A stretch of DNA of 64,000 bases from HKST-UBA178 sp965223815. GTDB taxonomy: Bacteria; Pseudomonadota; Gammaproteobacteria; Chromatiales; Chromatiaceae. The DNA lies in the NCBI GenBank assembly GCA_965223815.1, contig OZ245019.1, forward strand, positions 4,030,001 to 4,094,000. The letters are read 5' to 3'. Made by a program: the position numbers and the translations under genes. Of this stretch, positions 7,493-15,923 are shown one piece after another. Below the pieces are notes generated by a model, which saw only the letters and a program-made list of their open reading frames with translations, did not search any database and had not been told where the DNA came from. The stretch's first letter is position 1. Each line of letters begins with the position of its first letter.

Positions 7493-9058
7493 TTATCGCT
7501 TCGCCCCTTTAGTAGCAACAGCCTTCCCAATACCTCCGCCCTGCCTCCCGGCATCCTGGGCTGGCCGCGTAAATTCGCCTTGTACCGAATTGATCGAGCG
7601 GCCGATATGTAACCCCGTCCATGCCATCATTCCGCTCCAGAGCAACGGCAAACCCAGATAGAGGCTGGTCGTGATCATGTTGAGCAGCATGCGTTTGATG
7701 TCATGCTCGCCGGGATTTGCGAACATCTGCAGGAAGACATTCACATCCGGGTACATGGACAGGATGAGGTTCTGATCCACCCACAGTGCCAGGTACCAGA
7801 GCACGCTCCAGAACTTGACGGTAAAGATAGCCATGGCGCCGATGACCATCATGGAGATGGAATAACGCGACAGCACCACGATCATGGGCAGTAAGGCATA
7901 GATGCCGAGCAGGAGCACGGCCTGCACCATCGGTAGGGCCTGAAGGACTGCGGTCATGGTGACCGAGAACAACGCCGATGCAGCGACCACGCCACCCGAT
8001 GCCAGGCCACCCTTGGCGACATTTTCTACCGTACTGAGCAACCCGGTACTGCCGGAATTGTGAGCCACGAGGTCGTTGTTCGACCACGATGGCGGTGCAT
8101 TCGCCAGAACGGTCTTAGCCACGGCATCATTTTGCTGTTCGCTGGCCAGAGCCGGCGCGATGGCAACCACGAGGCCTGAAAAACCGGCCGATGTGGCATC
8201 GGCCTCGTTAATCAACTTTTCACGTAGGCCCGCCGAGGCGTCCTCCCACCACTGCTTGCAGTAAGGCCTGCCCCAGCTGGGTGGAGCCGTAGGATCATAT
8301 TCGGTGTCACGGGCCGCATTGTAGGCCCAGCCGCTGACCTGCGTGGTGGCACGCAGGGTGTCATAGTAGCCCGGCGTATTGCGATAGACTTGCGAACCCA
8401 TCCAGTCCGGATCGTCGGGTCCATACGTTGTCAGCAGCGCATTCACCGCAGCGGTGGCAGGTCGTTCTGACTGATACATCGACCGGGCCGGAATGTAGCA
8501 CTGGCTGAAGAAGTCGCTCACTTCCTGGCGGAGGCGCGGATCGGCAATGGTCGCGAGCCGCGCCTGTTGTTCGTAGGTACGCATATCCGCTGCACTTGGA
8601 AGTCCTTCGACCACCGCGTGATTGAATCCCGAGGTCATCGAAAGCACCGCATACCACCACACCGGGATGTTCACCGTGGCCGGCGAACCGGTGAAGCCGG
8701 TGGAACCGTAGGTACTCTGGGGTGCGGCCACGGTCGCCGTCGGTGGCGTGGGATCGATCAAAGTCGGTGGCGGCGTGTAGTTGAGTGAAGCGGCGTTCAG
8801 TGGCGTAAACGCGGCCGGTTGGCCGGATAACACAACCACCAGTAATGCAATGAAGAGCTCCAGTTCCATGCGCCGCAGCGACAATCCGGTGACGGTACCG
8901 AACTCACCACCTTGCGCCGGTTCCCGCCAGTTGTCGATCAGGATGCCAAGGAACGGCAGGAACACGATACCGGTGCCGACCAGCACATCCCACAAAATGC
9001 CGTAGAAGGTCCAGCCGAACAGTGTCGTAAAGAGTTCGAGATAACTGTCGACGGTCAT
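7493..9058 (-). CDS. traG: TraG N-terminal-domain conjugation protein
   Basis: A 521-residue polytopic inner-membrane protein. It has hydrophobic segments near the N-terminus (LFGWTFYGILWDVLVGTG, IALLVVVLSG) and a cluster in the second half (VLQALPMVQAVLLLGIYALL, MVIGAMAIFTVKFW, LYLGLPLLWSGMMAW). This is the pattern of the TraG-N family in ICE and F-like systems, which takes part in mating-pair formation and stabilisation. The long periplasmic C-terminal domain of F TraG is absent, as usual in this ICE group. It overlaps the upstream membrane protein gene by 4 bases (ATGA) and is the last gene of the core transfer operon. Confidence 0.93.
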   Translation of the reverse strand: MTVDSYLELFTTLFGWTFYGILWDVLVGTGIVFLPFLGILIDNWREPAQGGEFGTVTGLSLRRMELELFIALLVVVLSGQPAAFTPLNAASLNYTPPPTLIDPTPPTATVAAPQSTYGSTGFTGSPATVNIPVWWYAVLSMTSGFNHAVVEGLPSAADMRTYEQQARLATIADPRLRQEVSDFFSQCYIPARSMYQSERPATAAVNALLTTYGPDDPDWMGSQVYRNTPGYYDTLRATTQVSGWAYNAARDTEYDPTAPPSWGRPYCKQWWEDASAGLREKLINEADATSAGFSGLVVAIAPALASEQQNDAVAKTVLANAPPSWSNNDLVAHNSGSTGLLSTVENVAKGGLASGGVVAASALFSVTMTAVLQALPMVQAVLLLGIYALLPMIVVLSRYSISMMVIGAMAIFTVKFWSVLWYLALWVDQNLILSMYPDVNVFLQMFANPGEHDIKRMLLNMITTSLYLGLPLLWSGMMAWTGLHIGRSINSVQGEFTRPAQDAGRQGGGIGKAVATKGAKR

Positions 9059-9411
9059 GCCCCACTCCCCTGCAGCGCAGCCAGTACCTGACCAAGCAGG
9101 TTCTGCCCCAACACCAGTTCGATCACGACGAGCCAGGTCACGATACGCCAGCGTACAGCGAGCAAGTTCGTGGCCTGTGTCTCATCCAGACGTCCCCTGC
9201 GTTCAAGGGTGTTCACGATCCATGGCCAGCCCATCGCCAACAGGGCAATCAGCGAGATCCTGATGCCCGTCAGGAGCGGCTTCAAGGCATCGATCCGCGT
9301 CTGTACTGCAACTACGGAGGTTGTCTGGACTGAATGCCAGAGGATGCCGCCTGCCCCCAGCGCCAGACCGAACGCCAGCAGGGTCAGCAAAAAGAACCAG
9401 CGCCGACGCAT
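9055..9411 (-). CDS. Small ICE membrane protein upstream of traG
   Basis: About 118 residues from the start MRRRWFFLLTLLAFG; an alternative start lies at 9438. Hydrophobic segments occur at the N-terminus, in LTGIRISLIALLAMGWPWI and in IVTWLVVIELVLGQNLLG. A small membrane gene in this position, between the TIGR03755 and traG genes, is normal in this ICE group. Its role in the secretion apparatus is not known. It overlaps traG by 4 bases. Confidence 0.75.
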   Translation of the reverse strand: MRRRWFFLLTLLAFGLALGAGGILWHSVQTTSVVAVQTRIDALKPLLTGIRISLIALLAMGWPWIVNTLERRGRLDETQATNLLAVRWRIVTWLVVIELVLGQNLLGQVLAALQGSGA

Positions 9412-9421
9412 GACAATTCCG

Positions 9422-10783
9422 TTACTGGACACGGCCATTGCTCAGCGGACGTGGATCGATGGTCGGTACTTCTGGCGTTTTCAGGGACGACTGCCGACGG
9501 GCCGCGGCGCGTTGCAGCAAGGTCGCAATCGTGTCGGAAACCACCTCCTTGCGTACCCGGGTCTCGAACAACAGGTTCTCGATTTCCTTGTCCAGCTCGG
9601 CGATAGATTTGTCCGCGTGGTCTCGGGCCACCTCGGTGGCATAAACCTCGGGCACCTGGCGGCCGGAAAGCAGCAAACGACGGGCGTACAGCGCCTTCTC
9701 CACTGTGCGGGCCGTGCTGATTTCTGACACCAGCCGGCCCATGATGAGGCTCTGCTCGGAGGCCGGCATCTCCCGAATCGCCTCGATGACCTGCCGTGTA
9801 ATGGCCACACCCGGGGCAGTAATATTGTCCAGGTTGGCCAGAGTCGGGGGCGTAGCCCCGGAGACCAGGTTCTGGATTTCCGTGGTGACGGTAGTCGCCT
9901 CCTGATTGAGCTTTGGCAGGAGTCCGGTGCCGGGAATACTGTCCTTGCGGCAGGTATCACAGGTCGTGACGATGTTTTCGCCGACCACATCGACGACCCA
10001 GTTACGCGCCTCGGTTGGTGTAGTCCAGATCTCCGTCAGGCGGGTGGCCGATGCAGGAGGCACCGGACCCGCCGTCGTGATCGGACGATTCATATTGATG
10101 TTGTACCCGGCCTTGACGATGTCGCCGGTAAATTCTAGCACCGGCTGGCCGGAGCCCCCGGCCTGCCCACCGATCCAGGGCACGCCGTTGTCCCCGTTTG
10201 AGGTCTCGACGGCATCCTTGGCGGTTACTGCATCATTACCGCCTACACCCATCTGGAGCTTCCAGTCATTGCCTTTGGACAGCGTGATGAGATCGGCATA
10301 GGGATTCTTTCCCTGGGCGATCTCGGCCTCCATCTGCTCGCAGGACTTGGTCGCCAGTTGCATGGTTTCCTCTGCCTGCAGCAAAGCATTCTGGAACATG
10401 TCGTAGAGGCCGGGATTGGCGCGCTGCAGGATCAGCGCGGGGAGTGCGGCAATCGCGGCACTGGCCGCGGCCGTCATTGCGTTCATCATATTGTCGATGC
10501 CGGCGCCGATGTCGTTCAGCGTGTTGGTCACCGCGGCCACAGGGTCGAATTTGCCGCAGCTGTAGCCCAGCCCCAATTGCGCCGAGCCGCCCAGGGTAAC
10601 GGAAACGACAGAAGGGTTGGCAGGCGCTGATACAGGCTCTGCCCCACCGATTTCGTAATACCAGAAGCTGTCTTCCGTCGGCCCCTTGGTGATGGCATGC
10701 GCGCTATTCAAACTGAGTAGTCCAATCAGTAGCCAGCTGATCGCGTGTCGATGAGGGAATGGGTGTTTAGCGTACGTTTTCAT
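9422..10783 (-). CDS. ICE conjugation protein, TIGR03755 family (TraH-like)
   Basis: A 453-residue exported protein with a signal peptide (HAISWLLIGLLSLNSAHA, cleavage about residue 30). It has a middle region with ITAPGVAITRQVIEAIREMP and a C-terminal helical part rich in Glu, Arg and Ala. Length, signal and place between the TraU-like and TraG genes match the TIGR03755 family, thought to be a periplasmic mating-pair protein analogous to F TraH. Its ATG overlaps the stop of the TraU-like gene (TGATG). Confidence 0.9.
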   Translation of the reverse strand: MKTYAKHPFPHRHAISWLLIGLLSLNSAHAITKGPTEDSFWYYEIGGAEPVSAPANPSVVSVTLGGSAQLGLGYSCGKFDPVAAVTNTLNDIGAGIDNMMNAMTAAASAAIAALPALILQRANPGLYDMFQNALLQAEETMQLATKSCEQMEAEIAQGKNPYADLITLSKGNDWKLQMGVGGNDAVTAKDAVETSNGDNGVPWIGGQAGGSGQPVLEFTGDIVKAGYNINMNRPITTAGPVPPASATRLTEIWTTPTEARNWVVDVVGENIVTTCDTCRKDSIPGTGLLPKLNQEATTVTTEIQNLVSGATPPTLANLDNITAPGVAITRQVIEAIREMPASEQSLIMGRLVSEISTARTVEKALYARRLLLSGRQVPEVYATEVARDHADKSIAELDKEIENLLFETRVRKEVVSDTIATLLQRAAARRQSSLKTPEVPTIDPRPLSNGRVQ

Positions 10784-11802
10784 CAGGGGTAAGCAATCCA
10801 GTCAATATCAAACAGAAACCACTGGCCCCGGCGCTCACAGCACTTGTAGGGCCGCCATAGATTCCAGACATAGTCACCCTCGCTATCGACGCGGCCGCCA
10901 CCCCAACCGGTCAGGCTGGCAAGATCATTGGTGCCAAAGACGTTGCAGCTCGATTCAGATAACGGCAATAACATCTGCCAGGTGCAGGTGCTGCGGTCCT
11001 TCTCCATCAACGGGCCCGGTGACCAAACCTTCATGGAACCCGATGAGCCGGTCACGGGCACATAGACATGCGGTTGCCCCGTACGCGTGACGATGTCACC
11101 GGCTCGCTGGGCATTGAGAGCAGCGGCCTTGGGTTCTTCGGCCTGTGTCGTCCAGCCGGTACGCGGATAGACACCACCCCAGGTCTGGAGGGGCCAGGTA
11201 CCCACCTCGCGCAGACCGGGAATCAGGCTAGCGGGATAGAAGATCTCCGGGATCTCTTGCCGCCACGACAGGGCATCGAGGCCGGACTGGAAATAGGGAA
11301 AGAAAGAAGTGGTCTCTGACGGACACAACAAACCGGTACCAGCAACGATACCCGTCAGCGAGCTCAGCGGATGGCCAATGGCGTCAGTTTCCCGGTAGAC
11401 CAGATTCTTGTGGTCACGCTCCGAGGTTCCTTCCGTTCGGTTGCCAGCGCTTTCAATCGGCACCGGCAGCAAGGCACCCAACAGACCCGTGGCCGCCGTC
11501 TTTTGCGCCAAACCCAGCGTCGCGCGGATCTCGGTCCACGGATTACCGCCCAGCTCGTTGTAGGTGCTAACCACCAGATCCGGGTTGTAATGCCCCACCT
11601 TGATCGAGGTGCGTACGCTGCAACCGGTCCAGGAACAGCGCAACCAAAAACAGGTGCCAATTGGCATCCAGCGCATGCAGGAGAAAGCCGCCGTTGTCGT
11701 CTGGGCCACGATCTGTGGTGTGGTCGTTGTACCGGAGAATCCGGTGACCGGCATCCATAACGCAATGACTAGGCAGAACGATAGAAAGCTCTGGCGGATC
11801 AT
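10783..11802 (-). CDS. TraU-like conjugation protein, TIGR03756 family
   Basis: About 339 residues from the start MIRQSFLSF, chosen because this ATG overlaps the preceding stop (TGATG) and follows GGAAGG. An N-terminal signal sequence is visible (SFLSFCLVIALWMPVTGFSG). The mature part is rich in Cys and Trp, with CSWTGCSVRTSIKVGHYNPD near the start, LWRPYKCCERRGQWFLFD near the end, and repeated aromatic patches. These features match TraU, a periplasmic protein for DNA transfer whose disulfides need thiol oxidoreductases. Confidence 0.93.
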   Translation of the reverse strand: MIRQSFLSFCLVIALWMPVTGFSGTTTTPQIVAQTTTAAFSCMRWMPIGTCFWLRCSWTGCSVRTSIKVGHYNPDLVVSTYNELGGNPWTEIRATLGLAQKTAATGLLGALLPVPIESAGNRTEGTSERDHKNLVYRETDAIGHPLSSLTGIVAGTGLLCPSETTSFFPYFQSGLDALSWRQEIPEIFYPASLIPGLREVGTWPLQTWGGVYPRTGWTTQAEEPKAAALNAQRAGDIVTRTGQPHVYVPVTGSSGSMKVWSPGPLMEKDRSTCTWQMLLPLSESSCNVFGTNDLASLTGWGGGRVDSEGDYVWNLWRPYKCCERRGQWFLFDIDWIAYP

Positions 11803-12263
11803 CACTGACCTTCCCGCCGCCATGCCCTGTAATGCGCAAGTGCAATCTGCACATCGGTTACGCCGTATACGACTGCCTGGCCATCGAACACAATAGCTGG
11901 ATAGCGATCCACGCCATACTGCATCGCCTTCGCCAACCCTTTCGCCGCCATATGCATTTTTGTTTTTGACTGATCATCCATGTGCTGGATGCGTTCCAGC
12001 GCGATCCGCTTCGACTTCTCAGGATCAGCTGGCATGTCAATAGAGAGGTCTCGTTCAATAGACACGATCCCATCGATTTCGTAAATCTGGATTCTGTCTC
12101 CCTGGTGGTCGGAGAAAATTGGAATACCAGAGGTTGTGAATACCTCAACCAGCCGTTGGTCACTGGCCCATACAACGCCATTCACGGTCACCAATATAGT
12201 GGCCGAAGCAAGTACCAGTATTCTCAGATGATTTGATGGATGGAGCATGAAAGACGACAACAC
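11802..12263 (-). CDS. ICE conjugation protein, TIGR03757 family
   Basis: A 153-residue exported protein. The N-terminus holds a signal sequence (LRILVLASATILVTVNGVVW); initiation may be at the internal MLHPS. The mature protein ends with the family block YGVDRYPAIVFDGQAVVYG followed by VTDVQIALAHY. This thioredoxin-like C-terminus resembles the TrbC/TraW region of F-type pilus assembly proteins. It is translationally coupled to the TraU-like gene. In related elements the VirB4/TraC gene lies close by; here about 4.8 kb of cargo lies between them. Confidence 0.92.
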   Translation of the reverse strand: MLSSFMLHPSNHLRILVLASATILVTVNGVVWASDQRLVEVFTTSGIPIFSDHQGDRIQIYEIDGIVSIERDLSIDMPADPEKSKRIALERIQHMDDQSKTKMHMAAKGLAKAMQYGVDRYPAIVFDGQAVVYGVTDVQIALAHYRAWRREGQ

Positions 12264-12302
12264 ACAAAATTTAACTGAGTGCCATGCTCACTTTTTCGTG
12301 CC

Positions 12303-12509
12303 CTAAGAGGAATAGAAAACCGTTACGAACATTGTCCTGGTTTTAAGTGTGACTAGAGCGAGGCCAAGGAATAAACGCGTAAGTGCTACAATCGCACTAG
12401 CACCCCCCAGTGCAAAGAGACATAGAAAAAAGATAAGAATTTGTTTTAGCGAGAGCGGACGGGATGATTGTTTAGGGCACAAGCGGTATAGCATGTAAGA
12501 ACTGTACAT
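12303..12509 (-). CDS. Possible small membrane protein (weak)
   Basis: A 68-residue frame with one strongly hydrophobic stretch (ILIFFLCLFALGGASAIVAL). It lies in the AT-richer gap between TIGR03757 and the TPR-protein gene. No family is recognised and no good ribosome binding site is seen. It may be a chance frame. Confidence 0.22.
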   Translation of the reverse strand: MYSSYMLYRLCPKQSSRPLSLKQILIFFLCLFALGGASAIVALTRLFLGLALVTLKTRTMFVTVFYSS

Positions 12510-12536
12510 GAAGCGCTGGGCGCCTCGTCACCGCAA

Positions 12537-15473
12537 CTACGCATTCCGAACAACCATTGCCGGCCAGAAATTCCGGCGATCAGCTAGTTCGTGAAAATCA
12601 AAAAGACGAATCTCCAATCGTGGCGAACCTGCTTCGACTGAAACGTCGTCAAACAGCTCCGGCAGATCAAGCATCTTCTGCAACGCCTGGTCTCGTGGCA
12701 ATTTCATCAGACTGACGAGCGCTCTGCGGTACTTTGCCGCAATCGATGGGAGGTCGCCGTTCATCAAGGATTGCGGGATCGTAATACTAGTTCCGCCAAT
12801 ATCCGATGCCGCATCCGATCTCGGTATACGGTCAAAATAAGTCGGCAAAAATCCATACTGACGCCCCATTCTCAAATCAGACAGGAACCGGTCTTTTGAC
12901 CGGAAACGATCATTCGGCAGCCAAATGGTCCGATTCCGAATCAGTTCATCAACATCTGTACCAAGCATCAGATCAATGGCTTCCTGCGGCAGGAGTGAAG
13001 ACGCCAAGGCCGTCACGTGGCCTTCTCCTGGCACATCCGGTTCGTGCTGCACCCAGGTGAAAAGCGGCATCATCTTTGCCGGCCCTGCAAAGTGGATATC
13101 AGCGTCCACATCAACGACATCTGCCGAAGCTGGATCTCTCTTCATGACAAGAAATTCAAAATTCGGGGGAAAACACCAGTGGGGTGGCAGAGCGAGAATA
13201 CCTGGCTCAACCGACACCGTGAAATCCCGCGAGCTGGTCAGCAAGAAATATTCCGCCGTTACGTCAAACATTCCCGCAAAGCGTCGAAAGCGATCGACAT
13301 CATCCGTGACGACCATTAGCGAAAGATGCGGACCGGAGCGTGTGAGAGATAGAATTTCCGTCTTCCAGGAAAAATACCAAAACAACAAATACCCCAGTGC
13401 ATCTTGGGGTTGATATACGATTAACTCGCCGAGGTTGGAGAGTAGTTCGTCCAGTGAGAAAGCCGGGGCTTGGGCTATCTGCAGCTCGCCTTCTATTTTG
13501 CTCCGATTTCGCGCTATGGCGGATATAAAGTCCTTGTACTGATGCTGTTCACAGAGCAGTTCGGCTTCTTCCAGTAATTTTAATGCTTCGGTGAATTCTC
13601 GCTTGTAGCGCAGAGCATTGGCGAGATTGATTCGGGTTCCCGCGGCCAAGTGATGAAAACTGCGCCCTTCGATGATGGAAAGGACTTGACGGTAGGCAGC
13701 GACTTCCTTGTCCAACTGACCGTTGGCGCGGTGCATTTCTGCCAGTGAACTGTGATAATTCGCAAGCCCATATGCATCACCGTATTTTTCAAATATTTCA
13801 CCAGCGCGGTTAAGCCATGTTAATGATTCAGCTTTTCGACCCCGTTCCTGGAGCAGTGAACTTATCCGCCCCATCAACATGCCGCGACGCTTGGGGGACT
13901 GGGCTGCCTTCAAAGCTTCACCCAAATGTGTGATGGCTTCGTCAATAAGCCTGTTTCTGTTCTCCGTGTCGTCTTTTGCCGTCATGTTGTACGCTTCGTC
14001 CAATAGACAGTCAGCCAAAGACTTGGGAAGGTTTTCACGCAACGCGATATCCTTGGCCTCCTGCAGACGGGCTTGAACCTGCTCGTCGTCTCGTACCCGG
14101 GACTCTATTTCGTCAGCGAAACTGCCTATAGCCTGCGACAGCTGACCTGCCAGCTGTGCCTGCTCATCCTCCGACAGTGCCTTAATGTGCTCAGACATTG
14201 ATTGTGTAAATTTTTGTCGCGCTGAGCTGGCCTTCCATTCCCGAAGCAGCTTGGCGGACTGACACATAAAATGAACCTGATCAGCGACATGACCGGACTC
14301 CGCGGCACTCTGGACGGCCATTGCCATGGCTTGCATGGCCTCTGTCCATTGTTGGTGCGTGGCAAACAGTCGCGAAATGTTTTCAGCGGCACGGCCAACC
14401 CAAAGCGAGTTATCTGCTTCAAGAAACAGATTGAAGGCCTTGTTGAAGCATTCGAACCCATCCTTCCAGTCGGCGTTGGCGCAATGAATCTCCCCCATGT
14501 ACAGGAAGCACATTCCGGCATTCAATTTTTCACCGGAGATACGGGTCTGCCGTTCGGCCTTTTCGTAAAGGGATAACGCCTCGTGTAGCGCGCTGTCGTC
14601 TCGGCACAAAAGCGCATTATTTATATAGCAAACAGCCCGCATGTGCGCGTGACGTTTTTTATCTTTTTCGTCACCGGAAGTCAGTTCCTGCTGAAGTAAA
14701 ATCTGCAAGCCCTCACCGAAGCGGTCACCAGCACTTTCACGAAAGCCCAGCTGCCGTTCCAGCAACCCCATGGATACCAACACTCCCGCTTGATCCTCGA
14801 CCTTGCCGGCTTGTTTGGCTGCCTCATTTGAGGCATCTAGCGCAGCCTTCGCCTCATCTAGGCGACCGGCAAACATCAGCATCTCACCGAGACCGTGCAG
14901 CGCATTCTGCTTCAGGTCGTTGTCGCCAGCGGTGATGAGCGCCAGAGCATCGCGAAAGGCTTTCTCGGCTCCGGTAAAATCCTCACGTGCAGCATAAAGC
15001 GCATGGCCCAATCTCACCCGCGCCTTCACCCGCGCGGTGGTATTGTCACTGGCATCGGCTGCAGCGATGGCATCTTCCAGTATCGGAATCGCCTCAGAGA
15101 ATTTGTCGACGTCGGTGAATTCTTTGGCCTCGTCGAGTAGGGCCTGAATTTCAGGCGGAATTGGCTCCGGTTCGGGCGGCGTCGCGGGTTCCTTACCGTC
15201 TAACACCAGATCCGTGTCTTCCGGGCTTAGCGCTTTCAGAAGCTCTTCTTCACTCCCGTAGCCGATGTTGTCGACGAGGCGTGCAAAGAGTTGCTCGGTC
15301 ATCGAGCCACTCTTTTTTGCATTATCGAAGGACCGCTTGTGAATTTTCGTTAATTCGTAGATGTCTAGCCGCGTTCCAGGCTGTTGCCACTTCGATCTAC
15401 ATATATCTCGAAGTCGCATAAACCAGCCATCGGGGAGCCGAATTCTCCGCTGTGGCCGCTTTCCTCCGCCCAT
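12537..15473 (-). CDS. Large TPR-repeat protein of unknown function
   Basis: A 978-residue cytoplasmic protein. The first 90 residues are basic and may form a DNA-binding or adaptor domain (IRLPDGWFMRLRDICRSKW, ELTKIHKRSFDNAKKSG). Residues about 110-680 are a long array of tetratricopeptide-like helical repeats, for example KAFRDALALITAGDNDLKQN and ALHEALSLYEKAERQTRISG. The last 300 residues form a domain I do not recognise, with FWYFSWKTEILSLTRSGPHL and LPPHWCFPPNFEFLV. A good ribosome binding site (GGAGGGG) lies 8 bases before the ATG. It is cargo inserted between the backbone TIGR03757 and VirB4 genes. Long TPR proteins at such hotspots are often sensors of defence systems, but nothing here proves that. 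Confidence 0.85.
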   Translation of the reverse strand: MGGGKRPQRRIRLPDGWFMRLRDICRSKWQQPGTRLDIYELTKIHKRSFDNAKKSGSMTEQLFARLVDNIGYGSEEELLKALSPEDTDLVLDGKEPATPPEPEPIPPEIQALLDEAKEFTDVDKFSEAIPILEDAIAAADASDNTTARVKARVRLGHALYAAREDFTGAEKAFRDALALITAGDNDLKQNALHGLGEMLMFAGRLDEAKAALDASNEAAKQAGKVEDQAGVLVSMGLLERQLGFRESAGDRFGEGLQILLQQELTSGDEKDKKRHAHMRAVCYINNALLCRDDSALHEALSLYEKAERQTRISGEKLNAGMCFLYMGEIHCANADWKDGFECFNKAFNLFLEADNSLWVGRAAENISRLFATHQQWTEAMQAMAMAVQSAAESGHVADQVHFMCQSAKLLREWKASSARQKFTQSMSEHIKALSEDEQAQLAGQLSQAIGSFADEIESRVRDDEQVQARLQEAKDIALRENLPKSLADCLLDEAYNMTAKDDTENRNRLIDEAITHLGEALKAAQSPKRRGMLMGRISSLLQERGRKAESLTWLNRAGEIFEKYGDAYGLANYHSSLAEMHRANGQLDKEVAAYRQVLSIIEGRSFHHLAAGTRINLANALRYKREFTEALKLLEEAELLCEQHQYKDFISAIARNRSKIEGELQIAQAPAFSLDELLSNLGELIVYQPQDALGYLLFWYFSWKTEILSLTRSGPHLSLMVVTDDVDRFRRFAGMFDVTAEYFLLTSSRDFTVSVEPGILALPPHWCFPPNFEFLVMKRDPASADVVDVDADIHFAGPAKMMPLFTWVQHEPDVPGEGHVTALASSLLPQEAIDLMLGTDVDELIRNRTIWLPNDRFRSKDRFLSDLRMGRQYGFLPTYFDRIPRSDAASDIGGTSITIPQSLMNGDLPSIAAKYRRALVSLMKLPRDQALQKMLDLPELFDDVSVEAGSPRLEIRLFDFHELADRRNFWPAMVVRNA

Positions 15474-15518
15474 CCAGTCACCCCTCCCCTAGTAAGTAGC
15501 GTGCGCAAACGTTCCCAA

Positions 15519-15528
15519 AATTTCCTAT
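15519..15528 (+). repeat. 10-bp direct repeat, left copy flanking the graspetide genes
   Basis: AATTTCCTAT occurs here and again at 16914-16923, just outside the two graspetide genes. Similarity extends on both sides (CCC before, and a C-G-GAC pattern after) with one indel. It may mark the edges of a recently inserted cassette. Confidence 0.4.
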
Positions 15529-15621
15529 AGCGCGACTATCGGTGCACACGCCCGCGTTGCCATGCTTACACCACTGGCAGCAATCCCGCAGCCAGCTTGT
15601 CAACCATAGAGGTGAACCACA

Positions 15622-15840
15622 ATGAATGTGACGAAGTTGAGTGTCAAGACGACCGGTGCGATCCCGTTGATGGCGGCATTGCCCTACGGTATTCACGCTG
15701 AAACACAGGACCAGTCGGCCATCGTATATGACCCTGGAACGCAACTGACGCATTTCGCAGGTAGAGATTTCTCTACCTGCCGTTACGACGAAAGCGTCGG
15801 GGTTTTCAACTCCAAGTCCGATACTAAAAAAGACGACTAA
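15622..15840 (+). CDS. Graspetide (ATP-grasp RiPP) precursor peptide
   Basis: A 72-residue peptide with a good ribosome binding site (AGAGGTG, 7 bases before the ATG). The leader part contains LPYG (20-23) and VYDPGTQ (35-41), the pattern of precursors modified by TgmB/MvdD-type ATP-grasp ligases. The tail (about 42-72) carries Thr, Ser and Lys donors with Asp and Glu acceptors: THFAGRDFSTCRYDESVGV, then SDTKKDD. The ligase would join side chains by ester or amide bonds to make a multicyclic peptide. The ligase gene follows directly. There is no candidate protease, transporter or methyltransferase next to it. The precursor role is inferred from motif and context. Confidence 0.85.
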   Translation: MNVTKLSVKTTGAIPLMAALPYGIHAETQDQSAIVYDPGTQLTHFAGRDFSTCRYDESVGVFNSKSDTKKDD

Positions 15841-15860
15841 TGGAAAATTAATTCCATTTG

Positions 15861-15890
15861 GCCGAGTGCTTTTTAGCACTCGGCTTTTTT
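15861..15890 (+). terminator. Intrinsic terminator/attenuator between precursor and maturase
   Basis: A 9-bp perfect GC-rich stem (GCCGAGTGC / GCACTCGGC, 15861-15869 and 15876-15884) with a 6-base loop is followed by six T. It lies 20 bases after the precursor stop and 34 bases before the maturase start. Partial read-through would give much more precursor than enzyme, as in many RiPP operons. Confidence 0.9.
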
Positions 15891-15923
15891 CTAACCATAC
15901 AAGAAAACAATGAGGGTATTTTA

